From assembly GCA_015059545.1 (NCBI GenBank), contig SVAG01000003.1, forward strand, positions 62,001 to 126,000: a DNA stretch of 64,000 nucleotides, in the 5' to 3' direction. The translations under genes and the position numbers were made by a program. Each line of letters starts with the position of its first letter. Position 1 is the stretch's first letter. Shown here piece after piece: positions 18,632 through 25,049 of the stretch. The notes below the pieces were generated by a model. That model did no database searches and had not been told where the DNA came from. It worked only from the letters and a program-made list of their open reading frames with translations. The stretch comes from Lactobacillales bacterium. Its GTDB lineage: Bacteria; Bacillota_I; Bacilli_A; RF39; UBA660.

Positions 18632-18655
18632 ATTATATAAATAATAATATTTATA

Positions 18656-18684
18656 TTGATAAATAAAAAAAAATGTAGTATATT
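18656..18684 (+). promoter_or_regulatory. Candidate sigma-A promoter
   Basis: TTGATA (18656-18661), 17-bp spacer, TATATT (18679-18684), 25 nt before the start codon of the next gene. Confidence 0.6.
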
Positions 18685-18709
18685 AATATTAGAGTAAAAA
18701 GGTGATAGT

Positions 18710-19087
18710 ATGAATAATGATATAGATGTTATTGAAATAAATGATAATCCAGATTTATTAGATGAAACATTTGAAATATTAAATAAAAGATTAGATATTT
18801 TAGATCAACTTAATAAAAAAACAAAAGAACTAGAACTTTTAAAAATGGAACATCAAAAACTTTTAGATAATAATGAAAAAAATAATTATAAAGAAAAAGA
18901 AAGATATAAAAAAATAAAAGAATTAACAGAAGAAATAAACAAAATTAAACAAGAAAATATCGACTTACAAAAGAAAATATTAATGTTAAAAACATTAATT
19001 AAAATTGTATTTAAAGAATATGGAATGGAAAGTATTTTAAAAACAACAAAACTTAGTTTAGAACAAATAAAAAAATATTTAGATTAA
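18710..19087 (+). CDS. Coiled-coil protein, 125 residues
   Basis: No family is recognised. Residues about 25-105 are Lys/Glu/Leu-rich heptads predicting a long coiled coil (LDILDQLNKKTKELELLKM, then KIKELTEEINKIKQENIDL). A short C-terminal tail ends LEQIKKYLD. No membrane segment or signal is present. It begins with AAGGTGATAGTATG and ends at a bidirectional terminator facing a coat-like gene. It may be a small cytoplasmic scaffold. Confidence 0.7.
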   Translation: MNNDIDVIEINDNPDLLDETFEILNKRLDILDQLNKKTKELELLKMEHQKLLDNNEKNNYKEKERYKKIKELTEEINKIKQENIDLQKKILMLKTLIKIVFKEYGMESILKTTKLSLEQIKKYLD

Positions 19088-19114
19088 AAAAAGAATGAAA
19101 TCATTCTTTTTTTT
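19084..19114. terminator. Bidirectional terminator
   Basis: A 12-bp stem of 19086-19097 and 19102-19113 (AAAAAAAGAATG and CATTCTTTTTTT) with loop AAAT ends both the coiled-coil gene and the convergent gene. Confidence 0.85.
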
Positions 19115-19418
19115 ACATCATTTGATAATTTGAATTGCTGTATTTATTGTTTGAAAAATTAGAATTATTATAAATGTTTTCTAAATTAGAAATTCTTCTA
19201 TCTAAATTATTAATTTCTTGCTCAATATTATTTAATTGTTGTTCAAAGTTATTAACAGTATTATTTGTAGTAGTTGAATTAGTAGTAGGATAATTCATCA
19301 TAGGAGAAGCCATATTCATACCTTGATAAGGCATTCCCATAGGTGGTACCATATTCATTCCTTGATAAGGTGGATATATTGGGTATGGCATACCACAATC
19401 TCTATTGTCTTTTTTCAT
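19113..19418 (-). CDS. Met/Pro/Tyr-rich protein with coiled coil, possible spore coat or surface protein
   Basis: The N-terminal half repeats PYQGMNM twice within a Met, Pro, Gly and Tyr-rich stretch (residues about 10-45). A Thr/Asn linker follows, then a coiled coil (FEQQLNNIEQEINNLDRRIS) and an Asn/Ser/Tyr tail ending QMM. Such composition is common in spore coat proteins, but I recognise no family. The start is ATG 19418 after AGGAGTGTG. A possible sigma-E-like -10 (CATATATT) lies upstream on the minus strand without a good -35. Length is 101 residues. Confidence 0.65.
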   Translation of the reverse strand: MKKDNRDCGMPYPIYPPYQGMNMVPPMGMPYQGMNMASPMMNYPTTNSTTTNNTVNNFEQQLNNIEQEINNLDRRISNLENIYNNSNFSNNKYSNSNYQMM

Positions 19419-19494
19419 AAACACACTCCTTCTAATTAAATATATGTTATTAGAAATAAAAATTACATATTTTCTTTATTAAAAAAAATTAAAA

Positions 19495-19518
19495 TGTTAT
19501 AATTAATTAGGTGATATT
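19495..19518 (+). promoter_or_regulatory. Extended -10 promoter of rnhB
   Basis: TG-T-TATAAT with the hexamer at 19498-19503, then AGGTGAT; ATG is 15 nt after the -10 box. Confidence 0.7.
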
Positions 19519-20136
19519 ATGAGACTTTATGAATATGAAGAAGAATTAATTAAAAATGGTATTAAATATATAGGAGGTACAGATGAAGCAGGTAGAGGAC
19601 CATTAATTGGACCTGTAGTTGCGGCTTGTGTAGTCTTACCACTTAATTATCAAAATGAAATAATAAATGATTCAAAAAAATTAACAGAGAAAAAAAGAGA
19701 AGAATTATATGATGTTATAATGAATGATGCGTTAAGCGTTGGAATAGGAATAGTAGATGCGAATGTTATTGATGAAATAAATATATATGAAGCATCTAAA
19801 CTTGCAATGATAAAAGCATATAAAGAAGCTAATAAAAACTTAAAAATTGAACATTTACTTACAGATGCAATGGAACTTGATATAGAGATACCTTTTACAA
19901 AAATAATAAAAGGAGATGCTAAAAGTATTACAATTGCGGCTGCATCAATAATCGCAAAAGTAACAAGAGATAGAATGTTACTTGAATTAGATCGTAAATA
20001 TCCAATGTATGGTTTTAAAAATCATAAAGGTTATCCTACTAAAAAACATATAGAAGCAATCCATAAATATGGATTAATTGAAGGTTATAGAAAAACATAT
20101 GGACCAGTAAAAGAAATGTTGGAGGAGATAAAATGA
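19519..20136 (+). CDS. rnhB: Ribonuclease HII
   Basis: RNase HII removes ribonucleotides and RNA primers from RNA-DNA hybrids. The signature GGTDEAGRGPLIGPVVAACV holds the first catalytic Asp and Glu. Later motifs are ITIAAASIIAKVTRDR and YGFKNHKGYPTKKH. Length is 205 residues, normal. The TGA stop overlaps the next start by ATGA, so the DHH gene is translationally coupled. Confidence 0.96.
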   Translation: MRLYEYEEELIKNGIKYIGGTDEAGRGPLIGPVVAACVVLPLNYQNEIINDSKKLTEKKREELYDVIMNDALSVGIGIVDANVIDEINIYEASKLAMIKAYKEANKNLKIEHLLTDAMELDIEIPFTKIIKGDAKSITIAAASIIAKVTRDRMLLELDRKYPMYGFKNHKGYPTKKHIEAIHKYGLIEGYRKTYGPVKEMLEEIK

Positions 20137-21053
20137 AAGATTTACTAATTTCACATGTATCAGATAATGATGGAGTAAGTCCAGTAATACTTTTGAAACT
20201 TTGTAAAGTAGATTTTGATTATGAACTTAAAGAAATTAATGAACTAGAAGATTATTTTAACGAAATATTAGAAACTGATTTAAGTATTTATAATAATATA
20301 TATGTTACTGATTTAACAATACCGGAAATTACTTATGAGAAGATAAATAAAAGTATTTATAGAGATAAATTTAAAGTATTTGATCATCATAGAACACATT
20401 TATACGCTAATGAATTTGATTATGTAACTATTGATATAAATGAATGTGGTACTACATTATTTTATAATTATTTAAAGAAAAAATATAAATTTAAAAAAAT
20501 AGTAAAAGAATATGTAGAACATATAAAAAATATTGATTTATGGTTATGGAAAGATAAAAATGATTTGATTGCTAAAGGATTAAATGATTTATTTCATATA
20601 TATGGTAAAACAAGATATATAGAAGAAATGTATCAAAAATTAAGAAAAAACAAAAAATTTAAATTATCTAAATTTGAAAATGAAATTTTAAAATTAGAAC
20701 AAGAAAAAATAGATAGATATATACTACAAAAAGAAAAAGATATGATGATAATTAAATACGAAAATTATACTGGAGGATTAATTTTTTGTGAAAAATATAA
20801 AAGTGAAATGGGTAATACATTATCTATAAATCATCCAGAACTAGATTTTATTGTTATGATTAATTTATCAGGTGGTATAAGTTTTAGAACTGATAAAGAC
20901 ATAGATTTATCTATAATAGCAGAAAAATTAAATGGTGGAGGACATGCTAAAGCTTGTGGAGCACCTATACCAAATGAATATAAAATAGAATTAATAAATA
21001 AAATATTTAAAGGGTGTGAAATAATTGAAAATAAAGAAGATAGTAACAGGTAG
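20133..21053 (+). CDS. DHH-family phosphoesterase
   Basis: DHH/DHHA1 phosphoesterases cleave oligonucleotides or cyclic dinucleotides with Mn ions. The first motif reads SHVSDNDGVSP, the DHH motif is FKVFDHHRTH, and the DHHA1 domain ends with NGGGHAKACGAP. Length is 306 residues. The short form without membrane or GGDEF parts resembles oligoribonuclease-type members rather than GdpP. It overlaps rnhB by 4 nt and the next gene by 29 nt. The substrate is not determined. Confidence 0.85.
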   Translation: MKDLLISHVSDNDGVSPVILLKLCKVDFDYELKEINELEDYFNEILETDLSIYNNIYVTDLTIPEITYEKINKSIYRDKFKVFDHHRTHLYANEFDYVTIDINECGTTLFYNYLKKKYKFKKIVKEYVEHIKNIDLWLWKDKNDLIAKGLNDLFHIYGKTRYIEEMYQKLRKNKKFKLSKFENEILKLEQEKIDRYILQKEKDMMIIKYENYTGGLIFCEKYKSEMGNTLSINHPELDFIVMINLSGGISFRTDKDIDLSIIAEKLNGGGHAKACGAPIPNEYKIELINKIFKGCEIIENKEDSNR

Positions 21054-21546
21054 TTTAGAAGAAAATTGTTATGTACTTGTTAATAATGGTGATTGTTTAG
21101 TAATAGATCCAGGTGATGATTTTTATAAAATAAAAGAAGAAATAAAAGATTTAAATTTATTAGCTGTTTTAATAACACATCATCATTTTGATCATGTAGG
21201 TGCTTTAGATGAATTATTAGAATATAAAAATGTTAAAATTTATGATTATAATTTAGAAGAAAAAGAATATGAAATTAATAATTTTAATTTTAATATTATA
21301 AAAACATCAGGACATACTAGTGATTCTATAACATTTTATTTTAAAGAAGAAAAGGTTATGTTTACAGGTGATTTTATATTTAAAGGTACTATTGGTAGAA
21401 CTGATTTACCAACCGGTGATATGAAAGAAATGGAAAATAGTATAGATAAGATTAAAAAATATGATAAAAATATTACTTTATATCCAGGACATGGAGATAA
21501 TACTACTTTAGAAGATGAAATAAATAATAATTGCTTTTTCACATAA
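21025..21546 (+). CDS. Metallo-beta-lactamase fold hydrolase (glyoxalase II-like)
   Basis: The binuclear metal motif is THHHFDHVG, followed by the single His in SGHTSDSITF, the Asp in FTGDFIFKGTIGRTD, and the final YPGHG. This small MBL pattern (173 residues) is typical of the YqgX/GloB-like group. The start is TTG 21025 behind AGGGTGTGA; no in-frame ATG is available nearby. It lies inside the end of the DHH gene by 29 nt. Its stop codon overlaps the first unit of an 11-bp repeat array. Confidence 0.85.
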   Translation: MKIKKIVTGSLEENCYVLVNNGDCLVIDPGDDFYKIKEEIKDLNLLAVLITHHHFDHVGALDELLEYKNVKIYDYNLEEKEYEINNFNFNIIKTSGHTSDSITFYFKEEKVMFTGDFIFKGTIGRTDLPTGDMKEMENSIDKIKKYDKNITLYPGHGDNTTLEDEINNNCFFT

Positions 21547-21581
21547 TATTCACATAAACTTCATTTTAAATTCACATTGAT
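21538..21581 (+). promoter_or_regulatory. Four 11-bp phased direct repeats, OmpR/PhoP-type box
   Basis: TTCACAT starts at 21538, 21549 and 21571, with a degenerate TTCATTT at 21560, so the units are exactly 11 bp apart. B. subtilis PhoP boxes are TT(A/C/T)ACA repeats with the same 11-bp period. The array lies directly upstream of an extended -10 box (TG-T-TATATA, 21581-21589). Confidence 0.6.
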
Positions 21582-21591
21582 GTTATATACT

Positions 21592-21758
21592 TTTATCATC
21601 GAAGGGAGATGATAAAAAGTAAGTATAATTAATTAAAATATACAATTAAAAAAATATTAATATACACTCCTTAAAATTCTATAAGAATTTTAAATACTAA
21701 ATGCTAAAAATGTGAAACCTATCAAACTTAAACTAGATATTAAATATCTAGTTTTTAT
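21592..21758 (+). ncRNA. Candidate structured small RNA
   Basis: This stretch has no credible reading frame but has RNA features in order. After an extended -10 box comes a 5' hairpin ATCATC-GAAGGGA-GATGAT (21595-21613), then an AU-rich single strand carrying ACACTCC (21664-21670). A perfect 10-bp hairpin follows (21671-21680 with 21684-21693, loop ATA), and finally an intrinsic terminator. The predicted length is about 160 nt. A 3' UTR of the upstream gene is the alternative. The C-rich single strand could pair with AGGAGTGT-type ribosome-binding sites seen at several genes here. Confidence 0.4.
21730..21758 (+). terminator. Intrinsic terminator of the candidate small RNA
   Basis: AAACTAGATAT (21730-21740), loop TAA, ATATCTAGTTT (21744-21754), then Ts. 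Confidence 0.85.
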
Positions 21759-21806
21759 TTGAAAAAATTCTTTATAATGGTATAATTATATTGTTTAGGT
21801 GGTAAT

Positions 21807-23078
21807 ATGAAAAGAATAAATGGAAAGAGTTATTTAATTATAGGGTTAATTTTAATAATAATTGGAATTTTTACATTAATAGGTAGTGTAGATTTATTTA
21901 AAAGTGTAGCAAACCTAGTTTTTATCTTTATGGTTTTAATTAGTATAAAAGATTTATTCAGTTTTATTTTAAAAAAGCCTAACAAAGATATAAAATTATT
22001 TATTAAAATATTTAATGTAATAATATCTATTTTAGCTCTTATATTTAACGAATATTCTATCGCAATTGTGCCAATTATTTTTTCTGCTTATTCACTTTTA
22101 AATGCATTTATAAATAGTTTGAATTTTATATTGTTAAAAATAAATAAAATTAAGGGAGGATATAAACTTTTATTCTTTGGTTTATTTTATTTATTAATAG
22201 GTGTAATTATATTATTGGGACCTATAGTTCATTTAGATTTTGTTCTTTTAGTATTAGGAATATATTCAATATTATTAGGATTTAGTTTTGTTTTTGATTA
22301 TTTAGAAATAAATCATTTTAGAAGATTCTTTAAAATCAGAATTTGTTTACCAAGTATTTTAGAAGTGTTTATACCACTTTCTGTATTACAAAAAGTAAAT
22401 AGAAAAATTAATAATGATGAAGAAATAGTTTTAGAAGAAAAAAAAGAAAATATAAATCCTGATTTAGAAATCTTTGTTCATGTTACACAGAATGGATTTG
22501 GAACATTAGGACATATGGATATATATTTTAATGGAGAATTTATTTCGTATGGAAATTATGATATAAGTAGTTATAAATTATATGATGGTATTGGAAGAGG
22601 TATATTATTTATTATAAAAGATAAACAAAAATATATTGATTTTTGTATTGAAGATAATAAAAAAACATTGTTTTCTTTTGGAATTAAGTTAAATGAAAAA
22701 GAAAAAAAACAAATAGAAAAAAATATTAATAAAGTAAAAGAAAATTTAAAAGAATGGTATCCTCCATATGTACAAGCTAAAAATAAAAACAAAAAAGCAA
22801 AAATAAAAGATTATATGGATTATTCTAGTAGACTTTATAGAACAACTAGTGCTGATTTTTATAAATTTAAAACGGGTAAGTTTAAAAGCTTTTCTGTTCT
22901 TGGAAATAATTGTGTTTCATTTGCTAATAAAATAATAGGTAGTGTATTAAAAGATAAATTTAAATTTTATGGAGTATTAACGCCAGGAACTTATTATGAC
23001 TATTTAGAAAGAGAATTTATGAAAAAAGGGAGTATAGTTGTAAGTAAAAAGATATATACTAAATCAAGTAAAAACTAA
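21807..23078 (+). CDS. Membrane protein with C-terminal permuted papain-like hydrolase domain
   Basis: The N-terminal 170 residues hold six or so membrane helices in HdeD/DUF308-like pairs (YLIIGLILIIIGIFTLIGSV and later). From about residue 220 a soluble domain begins with FVHVTQNGFGTLGHMDIYFN and contains LGNNCVSFANKIIG. The His in GHMDIY followed much later by the Cys in NNCVSFA matches the reversed His-then-Cys order of permuted NlpC/P60 (YiiX-like) enzymes. This could be an amidase or lipid/peptidoglycan hydrolase. Length is 423 residues. The fusion looks unusual. Function is inferred only from motif order. Confidence 0.65.
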   Translation: MKRINGKSYLIIGLILIIIGIFTLIGSVDLFKSVANLVFIFMVLISIKDLFSFILKKPNKDIKLFIKIFNVIISILALIFNEYSIAIVPIIFSAYSLLNAFINSLNFILLKINKIKGGYKLLFFGLFYLLIGVIILLGPIVHLDFVLLVLGIYSILLGFSFVFDYLEINHFRRFFKIRICLPSILEVFIPLSVLQKVNRKINNDEEIVLEEKKENINPDLEIFVHVTQNGFGTLGHMDIYFNGEFISYGNYDISSYKLYDGIGRGILFIIKDKQKYIDFCIEDNKKTLFSFGIKLNEKEKKQIEKNINKVKENLKEWYPPYVQAKNKNKKAKIKDYMDYSSRLYRTTSADFYKFKTGKFKSFSVLGNNCVSFANKIIGSVLKDKFKFYGVLTPGTYYDYLEREFMKKGSIVVSKKIYTKSSKN

Positions 23079-23096
23079 TATTTTACTTGATTTTTA
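23061..23096 (+). terminator. Intrinsic terminator
   Basis: A 13-bp stem of 23061-23073 and 23081-23093 (AAATCAAGTAAAA and TTTTACTTGATTT). The loop contains the stop codon of the membrane protein gene. Confidence 0.9.
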
Positions 23097-23142
23097 TATA
23101 AAATATTGTATAATATTATAACACCAGAAATGAGGGGATTTT

Positions 23143-23763
23143 ATGAGTATGAAAAATGGATTAATTAAAGGAAATGAAGAATTAAATAAACAATTACTAA
23201 ATAATGAAAAAAATTTATTAAAAGAAAGAAATTCTTTAAGAATTTTATATGAAGAAACAAAAATAGAAATTTTTGATGTAGAAGAACAAATACAAGAACT
23301 ACATTTAAAAAATAAAGAATATAAGGATTATAAAAAAGATTTAATAGGTAGATTTTTAATAAATATTGTAGAAATGTTAGTTGTATTTGGAATTTTTGCT
23401 GCAGTACCTAATATACTATTTAATTTAAGTGCAGAATTTGCTAAAGTTTTATATATAGTTCTTGGAATTTCATTTGTATCAATTGATTCTTTATTATTTT
23501 GGATTTTAAAAAGTGAAATAAAAGATTATATAAAAAATGAAGATGTAAATGACTTTAATGGAAAAAATATTGCTTATCTAGAAGAAAATAGAGAAGCATT
23601 AGAAGAACAAGTTAAAGAAATAAATCAACAATTAGTAAATACTGAAAATAAATTAAATAAAATGCATAATGCATTTATGAAAAGAGGGATTGTTTCACCT
23701 AGAAACAATGAATATTCTAATGATGAAAATGTAAAGTCAAAACAAAAAATAATTGAAAAATAA
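23143..23763 (+). CDS. Coiled-coil membrane protein, 206 residues
   Basis: No family is recognised. The order is a coiled coil (about residues 10-70), two adjacent membrane helices around VEMLVVFGIFAAVPNILF and VLYIVLGISFVSIDSLLFWI (about 78-125), and a second coiled coil (145-180). This hairpin-in-membrane layout would place both coils on the same side. The start follows GAGGGG. A PheRS T-box leader begins directly after it. Confidence 0.7.
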   Translation: MSMKNGLIKGNEELNKQLLNNEKNLLKERNSLRILYEETKIEIFDVEEQIQELHLKNKEYKDYKKDLIGRFLINIVEMLVVFGIFAAVPNILFNLSAEFAKVLYIVLGISFVSIDSLLFWILKSEIKDYIKNEDVNDFNGKNIAYLEENREALEEQVKEINQQLVNTENKLNKMHNAFMKRGIVSPRNNEYSNDENVKSKQKIIEK

Positions 23764-23789
23764 TAATATTATGTTATAATTATATTGTA

Positions 23790-23999
23790 AAAGCGATTAT
23801 GAAGACATAGTAATAAAATTAATTATTTAAAGAGAGTTAGTGGTTGGTGTAAACTAACAATAATATTTTATGAATTCACCTTCTAGCAGTATAAACAAAA
23901 TTTGTACCGGTAACGCGTTATAGTATTAAGGTAATTTTAATTACAAATTAAGGTGGTACCACGTCAAGCACGTCCTTATATAGGATGTGTTTTTTTATT
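23790..23999 (+). promoter_or_regulatory. T-box riboswitch, tRNA-Phe responsive, upstream of pheST
   Basis: The conserved T-box AAGGTGGTACCACG is at 23950-23963. The specifier codon TTC (Phe) is at 23875-23877 in the context GAATTCACC, typical of T-box stem I. The stem I region contains GTTAG and CTAAC arms (about 23837-23859). A terminator follows the T-box. Uncharged tRNA-Phe should stabilise the antiterminator and raise pheST expression. A TATAAT box lies just upstream, near 23776-23781. Confidence 0.92.
23969..23997 (+). terminator. T-box regulated terminator
   Basis: CACGTCCT (23969-23976) pairs with AGGATGTG (23982-23989), one G-T pair, then a T-run. It overlaps the region that competes with the antiterminator. 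Confidence 0.9.
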
Positions 24000-24013
24000 G
24001 AAAGGAAGATATT

Positions 24014-25048
24014 ATGGAAAAATTATTAAATGAAATTAAAGAAAAGATAGAAAATGTAACTGATTTAAAAACACTTAATGAATTAAAAGTAGAATATTTA
24101 AGTAAAAAAGGTCCAATTACAGAATTATCACTTAAAATGAAAGATTTAAGTATTGAAGAAAAAAAAGAATATGGAATGAAATTAAATGCTTTTAAAACAG
24201 AAGTAAATAATTTATTTGATACTCTAAAAGAAAAATTAGAAATAGAAGAATTAAATAAAAAATTAGAAAGTGAAAAAATAGATATTACATTACCTAGTAA
24301 AAGAATACGTAAAGGTTCTAAACACCCAATGACAAGAATTAAAGAAGAATTAGAAGATTTATTTGTATCTATGGGTTATGAAGTATATGATGGACCAGAA
24401 ATAGAAACAGATGAAAACTGTTTCCAAAAACTTAATTTACCACTTGGACATCCAGCAAGAGATGCTCAAGATACATTCTATTTAGAAAATGAATATGAAG
24501 CATTCTTACTTAGAAGTCAAACTTCAACAGGACAAGTAAGAGTAATGGAAGCAAATCAAGATAAAGGACCTATTAGAATAGTATGTCCAGGTAAAGTATA
24601 TCGTAGAGATGATGATGCTACTCATTCACATCAATTCATGCAAATGGAAGGGTTAGTAATAGATGAGAATGTTTCTATGGCTGATTTAAAAGGTACATTA
24701 GAAACATTCTGTAAAAAATTATTAGGTGAAAAAACAAATGTTAGATTTAGACCAAGTTATTTCCCATTTACAGAACCATCTGTAGAAGTAGATGTTACAT
24801 GTTTTAAATGTGGAGGTAAAGGTTGTTCTTTATGTAAACAAACAGGATGGATTGAAGTTTTAGGAGCAGGTATGGTTCATCCAAATGTTTTAAGTATGTG
24901 TGGATATGATCCTGAAAAATATCAAGGATTTGCATTTGGTACAGGATTAGATAGATTTGCAATGTTTAAATATGGAATAACTGATATTAGAACTATGTAT
25001 GGAAATGATGAGAGATTTTTAAATCAATTCTCTAGAAAGGATGATTAA
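24014..25048 (+). CDS. pheS: Phenylalanyl-tRNA synthetase alpha subunit
   Basis: With PheT this forms the tetramer that charges tRNA-Phe. The N-terminal coiled coil binds tRNA. Class II motifs are visible: HPMTRIKEELEDLF, YRRDDDATHSHQFMQMEGL (motif 2) and FGTGLDRFAMFKYG (motif 3). A Cys cluster near residue 265 (CFKCGGKGCSLC) is common in PheS. Length is 344 residues. The ribosome-binding site is AAAGGAAG. Expression is controlled by the T-box leader. Confidence 0.98.
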   Translation: MEKLLNEIKEKIENVTDLKTLNELKVEYLSKKGPITELSLKMKDLSIEEKKEYGMKLNAFKTEVNNLFDTLKEKLEIEELNKKLESEKIDITLPSKRIRKGSKHPMTRIKEELEDLFVSMGYEVYDGPEIETDENCFQKLNLPLGHPARDAQDTFYLENEYEAFLLRSQTSTGQVRVMEANQDKGPIRIVCPGKVYRRDDDATHSHQFMQMEGLVIDENVSMADLKGTLETFCKKLLGEKTNVRFRPSYFPFTEPSVEVDVTCFKCGGKGCSLCKQTGWIEVLGAGMVHPNVLSMCGYDPEKYQGFAFGTGLDRFAMFKYGITDIRTMYGNDERFLNQFSRKDD

Positions 25049-25049
25049 T

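Noticed and set aside
19419-19490. Sigma-K or sigma-E promoter for the Met/Pro-rich gene
   Set aside because: CATATATT resembles a sigma-E -10, but no matching -35 is present at 14-15 bp and CATANNNTA is not met, so it is noted only within the gene entry.
21601-21640. Leader peptide ATGATAAAAAGTAAG after GAAGGGAG
   Set aside because: The ATG directly abuts the purine-rich stretch, leaving no spacer, and the frame is only 7 codons.
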